A stretch of DNA of 64,000 nt from Paragorgia papillata (GCA_035771165.1 JAWNZC010000372.1:1735001-1799000), one strand, 5' to 3'; counted from the first letter of the stretch, positions 9,481-19,749 are shown. Numbers and translations are program-made. The notes: generated by a model from the letters alone, not told the origin.

Positions 9481-10201
9481 ACTAATTTTGTGCCAATCAA
9501 GTTGGCAACCTTCATTATGTGTTTCCTATTGCCAAGAATGTCTGTAGTCAGTGTAGTGTGATACAAAACAGAGAAAACAATCCTGGGAATATTTTTGTCC
9601 TAAACCTTAACTCATGTTTGAAACAGATTATCCTTAAGCGAAAAAAAATACCTGGGTTTCCTATTACATGTTGCAAAAACTTAGGTGGGGTAGGTTGGGT
9701 TTCTTATTTTTAATCTAAACATTTTTGTATGGACAAACAATCAAGTTATGCGAAGCCACAAAACTAAAGTTGCTGGCTGCATTTCAATGGAAAAAACTAG
9801 GTTGGGGCAGAAACCCAGGTTTTTGGCCTTATTTTAATACGACTTATACAACTTTGAATAGAAACTTTATCTTGATAAATGTTCTATTCATGTAATTTCT
9901 ATGCGGATGATTCTGTAATAGAAATTATGCAACCTTTTAAAATATATTTCCATTTGCTTTTTCTAAAAGCTTATGCATCAAAAAAGTATGGTTGCCCATC
10001 AAGCGTGATTCGCCAGCACATGACAACAAAAATAAATAATGTTATTAAGTGTTGTAAAGTGCAAAAACCTAAGTGAACATTATTAAATTTCTAGTATCAG
10101 TAGTTTTTATACATACACTGTATATTAAGAACTTTATGATTAGTGACCTTGTAAATTATATACATTTTATCTATAACTTATTTCTGTCATTGTAAATTAT
10201 A
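9481..10201. other. Unassigned interior of the TIR element
   Basis: AT-rich with short random ORFs only. No domain, repeat or RNA gene recognised. Confidence 0.4.
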
Positions 10202-10455
10202 CAGTCATTGGCACCTAAGCATGTACACCACCCATCAAAACATGTTCTAAATTTAAGCCAAAGTTAACCGTTCTGAAATCAACACCGTGGGATTGGCGAG
10301 ATGTGATTGGCTAAGGGCACATTCATGTGACAATAATGTATTGGTTCGAATGTATCGAATGAAAACCTAATACGTTCCCAAGGTAAACATTTAACTTTGA
10401 GGTTGACATAAAACATGTTTTGACTGGCGGTGTACACGCTTAGATGCCAACGCTG
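10202..10455. mobile_element. 254-bp Tc1/mariner-like MITE
   Basis: Left end CAGTCATTGGCACCTAAGC, right end reversed CAGCGTTGGCATCTAAGCG; the similarity continues inward for about 60 bp (TGTACACC, TCAAAACATGTT). TA flanks both sides (10200-10201, 10456-10457). No coding capacity. Nested in the 6447-11003 element. Confidence 0.7.
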
Positions 10456-10799
10456 TATAGATAAAGTGAGTGGTTTAAACCTTAGATTGTCGATAGGTAT
10501 TTGTGAAATGTGATTCTTTAGGTTAGTGTGTATAGTCTTGAAAATGTTGATGGAAGTAACCAACATCAGTCTTTCTCAAGACTATATTAACCTGGGCAAT
10601 CACATTTATTTAGAAAAAATCAAACCATTTCTATTTGTAGTGTTCTATTGTATTTTTGCAGTTACATGTACCCATTTTCATTACTGCAATAAAAACTAAA
10701 TAATGATTATTAACATTTATTTGTAATTATTTGATTGAACCATGTTGTTTAACAGCTGAATTTGTTATACCAAAAGATCCTATAATTTTCACAAATGCC

Positions 10800-10994
10800 C
10801 ATAGAGGAACTATTACAATTTCCTATAAAAATTCCTATAGGAATTCCTATAAAAAATCCTATAGGAATTCCTATAGGAATTTCCTATAGGAATTCCTATA
10901 GGAATTTCCTATAGGAATTCCTATAGGAAAATAGTCCGAATTTCCTATAGGAATTCCTATAGGAAATTCCTATAGGAATTCCTATAGGAAATTT
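10800..10994. repeat. Right subterminal palindromic array (TTCCTATAGGAA)n
   Basis: About a dozen CCTATAGG palindromes, matching the left array; the first few are degenerate (CCTATAAAAATTCC). It ends 9 bp inside the right terminus TTTTCGTAAGGG. Confidence 0.9.
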
Positions 10995-11005
10995 TCGTAA
11001 GGGTA

Positions 11006-11400
11006 GTTGTGACAATAACACAAAGACTGCTATAAGCGTGAAGATTATTGCCAGAGACACTGAACCAGTCAACTTGCGATTGAAGGAAGCTCTTCATATT
11101 AAGAGAAATAAACCCCAAATGAATTCTCGAGAAGAATGCAATGAGTTAGCCGACCTATTGTTTTAGACTGTTTTGCACTTTTAGTACTATACAATTTAAA
11201 TTCATATTAATTGTACATACATGTTTTTATAATTTTAGCATATTTATACTCATTTTACTTACACCTATATAAGCTGTTATCTTCTTATCCTTCTTTGTCC
11301 CTGATGATGTCGTAGTACGACGAAAGCTAGGATGATTTTAAATTTTTTAACCTTTAAATAAAGTGTTGTACACAGTGGTGACTGGCCTCATTTGATTCCC
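11006..11400 (+). pseudogene. Penelope-like element, GIY-YIG part 2 and 3' UTR
   Basis: Directly after the TIR element the frame continues SCDNNTKTAISVKIIARDTE, then LRLKEALHIKRNKPQMNSR, and stops at 11166. KEALHI with the glutamate, and the terminal N-K-P-x-x-N, are the last blocks of the Penelope GIY-YIG domain. Thus 6319-6446 plus 11006-11166 is a complete, uninterrupted GIY-YIG reading frame apart from the insertion. The 3' UTR holds a hammerhead-like CTGATGA...GAAA motif at 11301 and an AATAAAG at 11355. Confidence 0.65.
11301..11325 (+). ncRNA. Hammerhead-ribozyme-like motif in Penelope 3' UTR
   Basis: CTGATGA (11301-11307), a T, then GTCGT-AGT-ACGAC (a perfect 5-bp hairpin) and GAAA (11322-11325). 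The two strictly conserved core strands are present with a good stem II. Against it: an extra T before stem II, and no obvious stem III or cleavage trinucleotide after GAAA. Penelope-like elements are known to carry hammerheads near their ends, which raises the prior. Confidence 0.4.
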
Positions 11401-12383
11401 ATTTCTTTCATCGCCATGTAATTTTCCTGTTATGGAACAAATCGGAACTTCTCAGACTGAATACACAAGAAGATGCATACATACCGTCATATCCTCTGAC
11501 AAATACGTATTGATATATGGTACTACAGTACGACTGTACACTTTAAATGCCTCAAATTGTTCAAGAATGCAAAAATTCTATGACTGGTGGAAATTTTATT
11601 ATCAACAAATGTTCTCCATGGTTATTTACTCTCAATCATATACTGTAGTTATACGCCCCCTGGACATTTTGCTTGAAGTGAGCATTTAAAATCCATGTTT
11701 TGCATGCAAAGATTATGATTCAGCCAGTAAAGAATGAAATTGAAGAACATAGCTACTTCTTTATTGCTGTAGACTTGAATTTTGTGGTGTATATAGGCTT
11801 TGTCTTTGTGTGTTTGAATTTTTTTGAACACAAGGAATAAAATAGCTAGGCCATGTTGAGCTACAAGAACCAATGGACTTTAAGGTGCATGCGTTACACC
11901 CATATGTATTCAATGCACACAGTATGTGCTATATGTTTTTGACCGTAGAATAGCAAAACAACACATGAACAATATAAAACACACTCGTAAATTTAAAAAA
12001 AATAAATTAATTGATTTGTGTGTCTGTTTGCTTTTCACTAATTTTCATGCTTTTCTTGTCCTTAGTCTTTATATCTGTTCCTGTGTAAAAAGCGGTAGTC
12101 ACATGTACGCTTTGTACATGTGACTATTTGACATGTGACTTCGTACCTATTTTTTTTAATAAGTTGCCAAATGGCAACCATGCCCGGTAAAAGATTAATG
12201 AACTAAAAGAAACCGTGCATGCAGACATCGTTATTTGTTGCAATTAAATCTTAAAATACATACTTCTACTGGATTTTTGACAATTGTCCTTTTGCAATTG
12301 TTCACGCTGACAGTGTCTTTTAGAATGAGAAACTGATTTATAAAAAAACAACATCAAGTTAATTCAAGTACACATAATGTTCA
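11401..12383. other. Non-coding AT-rich DNA
   Basis: Only random short ORFs; no domain, inverted repeat or RNA gene recognised on either strand. Confidence 0.4.
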
Positions 12384-12476
12384 TGTAGATATAGATGTAG
12401 ATGTGACGAGGACGTAGATGTCCATGTAGATGTCCATGCAGATGTAGATGTAGATGAAAATGTAGATGTAGATGCA
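12384..12476. repeat. Hexanucleotide tandem repeat (GATGTA)n, imperfect
   Basis: About 15 variants of GATGTA/GATGTC. It is followed by TATAAAAGG at 12490, which could be a TATA box, but no gene follows that I can identify. Confidence 0.8.
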
Positions 12477-12489
12477 TATGCATATACAT

Positions 12490-13600
12490 CTATAAAAGGA
12501 CTGGATAGCGCATCTATTGTTTCGCGCGGCACAAGTTTTGATGCCGGAAGGTACTAAACAATATGGCGTACATAGGAGTGGAAAGCAGGTTAACGACATT
12601 TTTCGCCAAATTCGGGAAGTTTGCGAAGATTTACCACCGAATTAAGGTTTGTGAACACTTTTTTCCCTTTGCAAAAGTTTTTTTAGCGAAAGATACCTGC
12701 CTAATTATAAATATTTATTTAAAATTATAGAAATGGAACTACACATATAGAAGCTGTTAATATATACATGCATACAGTATTAACAAAAATCAACTGAACC
12801 CTTAACCTTGTGATCACTTTCGAAATCTTTAATCATTGAACAACAACTATTACAATGACAGAGCAAATGTTACATAGGTTACAATCTGTATCCAGATTAA
12901 CTGCGCCACTGGACTACAAATACATCTGATAGTAAAGCCAAGCCAATTACATGTATGTGTACAACCCCGAAAAGTAATAAACTAAAGATTAATTATTTGA
13001 AAGTTTCCATGGTGATAATGTAATATAGATTATTTTTGTGGAAACACCACGTAAAATATTTATTTGCTAATACCGGTAAGCTTTCCGCCTGTTGACTCAG
13101 GCCTTCATCAGAGACAACAAGCTGTCAGCTCACGTCATTTATAAACTAAGCAACTGATCAATTAAATCACATAATAATACAATGGCGTATCACGTTAATT
13201 TTATTAATTACCCGGGCTACCTGTGGTAGGCCGAGTCTAGGTTTCGGCTCGGGTTTTTCCCCTTCTGTGTCACGCTCTTAGCCTACTCCACAGGCATCTC
13301 AAATCAGAAAGCGCAGGCTCAAGTCAGGTGGACATTTAACCTATTCTGTGCTTCCGATCAGGAGGCTTGCGAACCGCGAGGCCTGTTGTGCGGCCATGCA
13401 TTTGCCTTGGTGTTTTTTGGATGGATAGCTCTTTGGTTAAATTTTTTTTATTTCTCTGGCAGTGTTGCCTGTTAGATATTGAAAGTGATAACTTAGCAGG
13501 TGACCAGTGATGTGGCTGTCAGCTGGACGATCGTGAATATGCTCTCACAACGCTTACAAACGCACACGCCGATCGCGGTGGACCTACACTAAAAGATGAC
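12490..13600. other. Non-coding DNA with a hammerhead-like motif on the minus strand
   Basis: No ORF. At 13082-13111 the minus strand reads CTGATGA, AG, GCCTG-AGTCAA-CAGGC, G, GAAA: hammerhead core strands around a 5-bp stem, with extra unpaired bases that make activity doubtful. At 13216-13247 is a ~32-bp box (CTACCTGTGGTAG followed by CCGAGTCTAGGTTTCGG) found again inverted at 24720-24750. Confidence 0.35.
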
Positions 13601-13640
13601 GAGCTATTTCGAAACGGGTTGGTCCGCGATCAAAACAGAT

Positions 13641-13760
13641 CTATGAATGCCAAGTTACATATGAATGCCACGTATGCCAAGTTATCTATGTATGCCATGT
13701 ATGCCAAGTTATCTATGTATGCCATGTATGCCAAGTTACATATGAATGACATGTTTATAC
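13641..13760. repeat. ~30-bp tandem repeat at the Helitron 5' region
   Basis: The motif TATGCCAAGTTA-TCTATGTATGCC recurs about three and a half times. In the forward frame it gives YAKLSMYAM repeats. It may be a degenerate piece of the lysine/tyrosine-rich repeats that some Helitron proteins have at their N-terminus, but that is uncertain. Confidence 0.6.
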
Positions 13761-13969
13761 CAAAGCGTATGTATGCGATCAACTTATTTGTGAATACCAA
13801 AAATACTCTTATCAATGCCAAAAGTACACAAAATATTCAAAGTTATATACCAAGAAACTACTATATATACTCTATGAATACGTACAACCTTGAAACTGAA
13901 TGCTCAAGTCACGAGTCAAGTGCAGAATTACTCACTATGAGTTTTTGTGTTTTGATACATAACTTCAGA

Positions 13970-14300
13970 AACAAATCGATGACTTACACAATAACTCACT
14001 CAGAACACCTAGTCCAAATTATGAACCTTGGAAATGAATTGCATTCTGCATTGTCAAGATTGTCAGGGCAATCTTATTTCTTCCTGATTCTCATGCAAGA
14101 GATTCATTTGGTATGGCTAGTGCCCATGGCACATGTGTATTGTTGGAAGTAACTTCAATAAATAACTTGCTGCAATATTTCCAGAGTTTATAAAAACCTG
14201 AAGTTTTATTTGAGCTTAAAGGTGTTAAAATTAGTGTTGTACAATTCACACATAATACAATTTCACATAGTAACATATCTCAATCAGTTTACCTTGCTGT
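13970..14300 (+). pseudogene. Helitron OTU-like cysteine-protease region
   Basis: The end of an ORF reads HLVQIMNLGNELHSALSRL and QSYFFL. After a deletion and frame change the sequence continues PDSHARDSFGMASAHGTCVL, LEVTSINNLLQYFQSL and FELKGVKI. The D-S-H-A-R-D, G-T-C-V-L-L-E order belongs to the OTU-like domain at the N-terminus of this Helitron family as I recall it. The intervening third of the domain is deleted, so the enzyme is dead. It is followed in the same direction by the next Helitron block. Confidence 0.5.
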
Positions 14301-14402
14301 TCATCAACATGTTATAATCAGGGATTTATTAATAATTTAAATTCTTTTGGACAATGTTGTGCAATATGTTTCTATTCTATCTGCTATTCTGTTATCAAAC
14401 CA

Positions 14403-15080
14403 TGTAGATACTGGAATGATCAGACATTAAGTGTTGTTGCAGAGCATGGTGACCTATTTCACCAAGAAACCTTAAATGACGAGCACCAGTTTACATGTAA
14501 CAAATTACCAAGCACAGTAAAAATATATGGTGCAATTGTTGATGTAGCATTTAGCTCAAAACACCAGGGCACATTGTCTCCTACTTTGGTTTCTAGTAAA
14601 CTAGTTCTTAAGAAATTAATTCTAGACAACACTAAAGAAAACACTGTTTTTTTGCTCTGGATTTCAAGCTGTTGCTTAAGTTGCATTTTTCAGCACAATA
14701 CTAGTATTACAAAGTATTTTTTAGTAGCATGCGATGAAAGGCAAAGAATCGATTTATTGGAAAATTTTACTGGTGCTGATTCTCTTATAAATGAAGTTCG
14801 CAATATTGTAGTACGTAAACTTAAATGTGATGAAGTACAATACAACATTCAATTTTTGTCACGTTCGTCTCAATTATCAAAATTAGAAAGGCAGAAGATT
14901 ACACGAAAACATAAGCCTACCACACAGAAAAGGTTAGTTGCCAATAGAGAAAAAGTCAACTATGCAAATTTGGAACCTGCTATGAAAAGAATTCGGTTAC
15001 AGAAAGTTGCTTTAAACTATAAAACGGTGGATCCTATGAAAAAAAAAGATCTCATTAAAAAAGTTACAAAATACAAATGA
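14403..15080 (+). CDS. Helitron N-terminal region and charged linker
   Basis: An uninterrupted 225-codon frame from 14403 (no start codon needed; it is an internal piece). Blocks: RYWNDQTLSVVAEHGDLF, IYGAIVDVAFSSKHQGTL, LWISSCCLSCIF, YNIQFLSRSSQLSKLERQK, then a basic linker ending YKTVDPMKKKDLIKK. The last motif is one unit of a short tandem repeat (x-MDPMKKKDL), present again at 15081 and 15138. The family resemblance is to the second protease-like domain of large animal Helitron proteins; catalytic residues cannot be assigned by eye. The stop at 15080 follows a frameshift between two linker repeats. Confidence 0.6.
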   Translation, partial: CRYWNDQTLSVVAEHGDLFHQETLNDEHQFTCNKLPSTVKIYGAIVDVAFSSKHQGTLSPTLVSSKLVLKKLILDNTKENTVFLLWISSCCLSCIFQHNTSITKYFLVACDERQRIDLLENFTGADSLINEVRNIVVRKLKCDEVQYNIQFLSRSSQLSKLERQKITRKHKPTTQKRLVANREKVNYANLEPAMKRIRLQKVALNYKTVDPMKKKDLIKKVTKYK

Positions 15081-15790
15081 ATGGATCCTATGAAAAAGAG
15101 GGATCCATTGCAAACATCTGCTACAAAATAAAAATCAATGGATCCTATGAAAAAGAAAGATCTCATTCAAACAACAGTTAAAAGAGCTACACAGAAAAAG
15201 AGTATTCCTTTGATACACAGTATAGATTATTATATATCTAGATTTCACAATAAAATAAAAGAAGGTCCTTACTATATATGTTCTGCCGGCAACCAATTAC
15301 TATACAGAAAATCAGTCGTATTGTTACAAAAAAATAAATATGGCAATGAAAATGTATTCACTGATACAGTCATTTGATGAAAAAGAATACATTTGTAAAA
15401 CCTGCCACTCAAAGGTATTAAAAGGCAAAATTCCCTGTCAGACAATATATAATGACATGTATGTTCATAAAATACCAGCTGAACTTGCATCTCTCTAGAA
15501 AAACTTGAACAAATTCTTGTAGCAGAGGATAGTTTTTGAAAAGATAATAGTAATGCCAAAAGGGCAGCAAAGAAAAGTTAAGGGAGCAATTTGTAATGTG
15601 CCAGTTTAATGTGATGAGACACGTAAGGTTTTACCACGGCCACCTGAAAGATCGGGTATAATAATGCTAAAACTTAAACGTAAACTGGAATTCAGAGGTC
15701 ATGTTTATTTTCAAGCAGTGCGTCCTCAGTTCATTCTTGATGCCCTTCATTGGCTTAAGATAAATAATACATTGTACAATAATATAACAA
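15081..15790 (+). pseudogene. Helitron DUF6570-like zinc-binding region
   Basis: Linker repeats at 15081 and 15138 (SMDPMKKKDLIQTT) lead into HNKIKEGPYYICSAGNQLLY and, after a shift near 15355, FDEKEYICKTCHSKVLKGKI. The C-x2-C-H pair and the earlier C-x2-x look like zinc ligands (one cysteine now G-N). Then come VMPKGQQRKVKGAICNVPV, KVLPRPPERSG, MLKLKRKLEFRGHVYFQAVR and FILDALHWLKINNTLY. This is the DUF6570-like region that precedes Helitron_like_N. At least three stops/frameshifts (15496, 15530, 15610). It trails off at about 15940, where the next TIR element begins and where the following protein segment is deleted. Confidence 0.65.
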
Positions 15791-15949
15791 TTGAGATATA
15801 AACAATATCAGTACAAATCTTAAAAGTTTAGGACAAGATGAGAGACCTTCAGACATTAACTTTGATAAAGATGAAAACACTCTAACAGATACTTGCAAAC
15901 AGCATACAATTAATGATGAGACTGAAGAAAGGGATGACTACTAAAGTGT

Positions 15950-16170
15950 CAATAGAATATTCTATTGGATTTTCTATAGCATATTTGTTTTTCTCCCACA
16001 AAGTATTATATTAGATTTTCTATGCGAGGCCAATAGAATATTCTATAGCATATTGGTTTTTCTTCCAACAAAGTATTATATTAAATTTTCTAGAATAATT
16101 TATTTTCTATATAATAATTTTCTATAATAATATAATAATTGAATATTCTATAGAATATTCTATAGAATAT
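15950..16170. repeat. Left palindromic array (TTCTATAGAATA)n, diverged
   Basis: Repeated AATAGAATATTCTATT and TATTCTATAGAATATTCTAT motifs, less regular than the right array. Confidence 0.75.
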
Positions 16171-17244
16171 TTTATTCGATTTTTTATTTATATCTCTAGT
16201 TATAACATTGAACTTCAAATGCTTTTCCAAGTTTACCATTTGTAATATTTTGCTTATAAGTGTTTCACCAATATTTCCACCAAACTTTAACTATATACGT
16301 TTCTTATCTTCAAAATTCCTGTGCTAACAGATATTTAGTGCAGCATGCTACACACTATTTGATTAGACAAATGACCTAAATATATTGGCCCATAAAGTTC
16401 AATTAAAAAGTAGAAATATTGATTTGTAAAACTCAATGTATGGCTTTCGACTTTCGAGTGACTATGGGCGAATTTACATAAACGTTTTGTGCTCCCTTAA
16501 CGCGGGATTATCCCATGATGACGCGGGAACCCGGTGACGCGTTCATTTTCGAATTGAAAGTTCGTTGGTGATTGCAATATTGCATGCCTTTTGCTTTGTA
16601 ATTTATTGCTTCTGGTTTATAAATGGTTCTTTGCTAGACGTATACAGACGATGGATGCGATTACATTATTGAAGGTAAGTCAGATTCTTTAATCAGCAAT
16701 TTTGTATACTGATTTGTATGTATTAAATTGAAATAGTCGGCAAGGTATACACGGGGTATTTTATATTTATTCGCTACAGAATGTTCTTAATTTATTCGCT
16801 AGTTAATTATTTGCGGTTTGATTCTTACAAAATATGTTTATTTTCGTAGTTCGTAAGTATTACAATTAAAGGATTTATGGTTTGTTTTGGGAATTGACAA
16901 ATTGTTTTGTGTTGATCAACAACGGCGGCAATTTTGAATATATATTTATACCTCCTGCAATCTATAGGTAATTCATTTACAAAAAGTCGACCATTATTAA
17001 TAAATATTATTCAATATTTAATTTAAGAAAAGGCTTTACTGTGTTAACAACATTGCTTGAAAACTAGATATTCCTAGACACCAATGCTCTCAGTGTTGGA
17101 ATCTGGGGCAAACTTATACATGTATGCTATAAACCAGACTACAAAGAATATTAAACATGTTTCAAAGAATATTAAAATTTAAACATGGACTGGGCTGGCC
17201 CGGTTCAACGAAAATTGAATTAAGTCTCTGATTTTAAAGAACAC
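16171..17244. other. Unassigned interior of the second palindromic-array element
   Basis: No ORF of note. A promoter-like CG-rich patch at 16498-16560 (GATGACGCGGGAACCCGG) is followed by ATGGATGCG and a GTAAGTC donor at 16674; no acceptor-exon pair was convincing. Confidence 0.3.
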
Positions 17245-17248
17245 TTAA

Positions 17249-17763
17249 GGTGGCTCCCTATTATAGTTTTATGACTGCACGCGAGCTGGTTAGTAATTTG
17301 GCAGTTTCAGCGGGAAAATTACTGAAAATCGGAAAAAGTATGACGTCACGTGCGTAAAAAAGCCTAAATATCAACGCGATTTTCCTGAATTTCCTTCGGT
17401 GAATTTTTTGGAAAGTTTGTTGATGATACTGACAAACCGTCTGAACAACCCTACATTTATTTTACATTAAAACATTTTCCGAAGCAATTTCCACAAGATT
17501 GTGAAGTTCGAAGAAATTTCACCGAATGATACTCGAGAAATGGCAGGAAAAAGGCGAAAAATAGCAAAAAACCGGACTCTTTTAAACTCCCTGTTGCCAT
17601 GGCAATAGTCTTTAGAAGGTTAATAACAACACAGAAGTTATTGGGATGTTATTAATCTTGCTGGAGAGTGTCAAAAGCATATGTTACAAGGGGGAAACTA
17701 GGGCTCCTTAAGCTCTTTAGTCTAATATAGTAATGAGTTATGTAAAAACCCTAGGGAGCCACC
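17249..17763. mobile_element. 515-bp MITE with TTAA target duplication
   Basis: Left end GGTGGCTCCCTATTATAG and right end TAGGGAGCCACC, with TTAA immediately outside on both sides (17245-17248, 17764-17767). A 12-bp perfect terminal inverted repeat with TTAA duplication suggests piggyBac or Kolobok. Non-coding. Confidence 0.75.
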
Positions 17764-17856
17764 TTAAAATGATAGAGTAATATATTTTGCAGTTTTTGGT
17801 TACCTTGCTTCGTTGTTGAGATATTTCATTTTGTTTGATATTCAAATCAAACATTT

Positions 17857-18050
17857 TGATGTCACATGTGCATAATGAGTTATTGAAAAAAGTTATACAT
17901 CTTTGCTAATATGAAATATCACTTGAAAATCTACATGTTTAGTGTTGTGGGTGAAACACACCCACATACTTCCTTCGAATTAATATATTTGGTTTGATAA
18001 TAGAAAAACTATAACGTTCTCCAATAACTCATTATGCACGTACAACGTCA
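17857..18050. repeat. Foldback repeat, ~44-bp arms
   Basis: GTGCATAATGAGTTATTG near 17868 is repeated inverted near 18022 (CAATAACTCATTATGCAC); the arms extend outward to TTTGATGT / ACGTCAAA. About 110 bp of loop. Confidence 0.6.
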
Positions 18051-18409
18051 AATTACCTACGTGATTACAGTACCTTATGGTAAAGTAAATCAACTGTAAG
18101 AGAACATTACAATATCTTTGTCTGTCATGTAATTAAAGCCTTTTTCTTAAATACCTGTGTCTTTGCATATGAATTAAAATCCTGATGAATATATTTGGAC
18201 ATGTCACTGGAGTATCCCATTGACATACTCTATAACAGTATTTTATAGCAGTAGAACTTGTTATTAATTCATTCCCATAATTAATGTGTTTTGATTCTCA
18301 TCAGAATACTGCATAGAAATTATTAGGATTTAAAGGAATACTCATTAGCTAGACCATAGTATATTCACTTTTTTAGGGTATCTTGCAAATGTTATGGAAT
18401 GTTCTATTA

Positions 18410-18840
18410 TTTGGTTGGTATAGAATATTCTATAAGATCCTATAGAATATCCTATGGAATATTCTATTGGATTCTATAGAATATTCTATAGCATATTCCA
18501 TTAAAAATTCTATAGAACATGTCCAAATTTCTAATAGAATATTGTATTGCATTCTATAGAATATTCTATTTCCATTGAATATTCTATTGGATTCCATAGA
18601 ATATTCAATGTATATTCCATTGAATATTCTATTGGATTCTGAATATTCTATAGAACATGTCCCATTTTCTAATAGAATATTCTATTGGATTCTATAGAAT
18701 ATGCCATTGAATATTCTATTGAATTCTATAGAATATTCTACTGAATATTATATAGAACATGTCCCAATTTCTAATAGAATATTCTATTGGATTCTATTGA
18801 ATATTCTATATAATTATTCTATTGAATATTCTATAGAACA
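18410..18840. repeat. Right palindromic array (TTCTATAGAATA)n
   Basis: More than 25 copies of GAATATTCTAT / ATTCTATAGAATATTC, with a recurring ACATGTCC-type spacer (18516, 18655, 18750) spaced 100-140 bp apart, so a longer unit has itself been duplicated. Confidence 0.85.
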
Positions 18841-18911
18841 TTTTCGGAAGGGTTAAGAAATGAAGTATACAATTTTGCACCTGGAGAAAATACACATCCT
18901 GTATCACTAAG

Positions 18912-19143
18912 TAATAGATAAATCCCAAGAACAAGGGATGTATGCTATATAAAGACCCTCGGACGCGCAATCTGACTTAATTTATTATTGAGGAGGTTTT
19001 CCAACAAAGTTTTGTCTTTTTTTCCACCATGGACAAAGATTTTCCTTGTTTTTTTTCTTCATTTCGTTTCTAATTATTATTCAAGGGCTTTATGCGATAT
19101 AAAGCCCTCGAAAGAACAAAGAAAACCGACTCAATAATAAATT
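18912..19143. mobile_element. ~230-bp insertion in the Helitron ORF
   Basis: Helitron coding stops at VSLS (18911) and resumes at LMTDKKCEE (19144). Between them TTAATTTATTATTGAG (18979) pairs with CTCAATAATAAATTA (19128), giving a ~16-24 bp inverted repeat. Outer borders and target duplication are not clear. Confidence 0.4.
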
Positions 19144-19171
19144 AATGACTGATAAAAAATGTGAAGAGCTA

Positions 19172-19424
19172 CAATCAGTGACAAAATACCTTGGGACATT
19201 TCGTGTTTGTAGGTTAACTTAATACATTTTACATTTTTTCTCGTGATAGAGTTTATCCCTCCCTCCCCCTCCCTTTATAATGTTGACTAGGAAATAAGGG
19301 ACGCTGTGAACGTGAAAATGAGCGCTTAAATAGTCACCAAGATTGAACAGGGGGGCCGGGAGAACATAAAATGGAAAATGTTGCTTTTTAAGTTGAAGTG
19401 TCCCAACACTTCTGTCACTGATTG
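19172..19424. mobile_element. 253-bp Tc1/mariner-like MITE in the Helitron ORF
   Basis: Termini CAATCAGTGACAAAAT and, reversed from the right, CAATCAGTGACAGAAG, with TA flanks (19170-19171, 19425-19426). Removing it with one TA restores KCEELAFPVLFPKG, so the borders are exact. The terminus resembles unit A of the big array only in its first five bases (CAATC). Confidence 0.8.
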
Positions 19425-19749
19425 TAGCATTTCCAGTGTTGTTTCCAAAAGGATGGTTTGGGTATACTAAAGATACAAAAATTAAATTATCACCAGTAAA
19501 GTACTTTAATGCTCGACTCTTACATTACAGTGGAAGGTTTGCTACGAATCCAGAATATATTTTCTTTGCACAGTTTATAATAGAACAAAAAAAGGTATCA
19601 GACAGTATTAATATAGCCTTAAAGAAAATCCATGGTCAACCTGTCACTGCATCACAAACAAAATCAGATGTAAACAAGCTAAAAAATTAAATTTGTCAAG
19701 ATCAGGCATATTTATTTTAAAGGCAAATTCCAGGCACACTACCATACTG
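19425..19749 (+). pseudogene. Helitron, segment leading into Helitron_like_N
   Basis: AFPVLFPKGWFGYTKDTK, LSPVKYFNARLLHYSGRF, PEYIFFAQFIIEQKKVSD and VTASQTKSDVNKLKN are in one frame (ORF from 19436 to a stop at 19690). A shift then gives ICQDQAYLF and RQIPGTLPY, ending in a TGA produced at the junction (19748-19750). These are the conserved blocks just before the Rep domain. Downstream of 19750 nothing Helitron-like continues; the missing next residues (WQKFMYEV) start at 44444 on the minus strand. Confidence 0.75.

Larger units (their letters stand above)
6447..11003. mobile_element. 4.56-kb TIR element with palindromic CCTATAGG subterminal arrays
   Basis: The left end is CCCTTACGAAAAATTCC and the right end, reversed, is CCCTTACGAAAATTTCC. 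Both are flanked by TA (6445-6446 and 11004-11005), and removing the element with one TA rejoins the Penelope GIY-YIG frame exactly, which proves both borders. Next to each terminus is an array of the self-complementary unit TTCCTATAGGAA (left 6458-6748, right 10800-10994). The 4-kb interior has no recognisable transposase, so it is probably non-autonomous. It contains microsatellites, two small MITEs and a set of splice-like signals. The superfamily is not assigned; TA duplication fits Tc1/mariner, but the termini are unusual. Confidence 0.75.
15944..18852. mobile_element. 2.9-kb TIR element with palindromic TTCTATAGAATA subterminal arrays
   Basis: The right end is TTTTCGGAAGGG, abutting Helitron coding sequence at 18853. 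Reversed it reads CCCTTCCGAAAATG, one base different from the terminus of the 6447-11003 element over 12 bp. Palindromic arrays lie at 15950-16170 (left) and 18410-18840 (right), built on TTCTATAGAATA rather than TTCCTATAGGAA. The left terminus and adjoining Helitron sequence are deleted. The interior has no ORF; it contains a CG-rich patch with a splice-donor-like GAAG|GTAAGTC at 16674, a TTAA-flanked MITE and a foldback. Confidence 0.6.
13900..19749 (+). mobile_element. Helitron, N-terminal half, plus strand, with nested insertions
   Basis: Ordered coding blocks: OTU-like region (13970-14300), second protease-like region plus KSMDP-type linker (14403-15200), DUF6570-like zinc region (15200-15790), then LRNEVYNFAPGENTHPVS (18853-18910) and the start of the Helitron_like_N region (19436-19749). 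Interruptions: a palindromic-array TIR element (15944-18852), a ~230-bp insertion (18912-19143) and a 253-bp MITE (19172-19424). The coding stops in IPGTLPY at 19747, exactly where the minus-strand block ending at 44444 takes up the sequence with WQKFMYEV. Confidence 0.7.
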
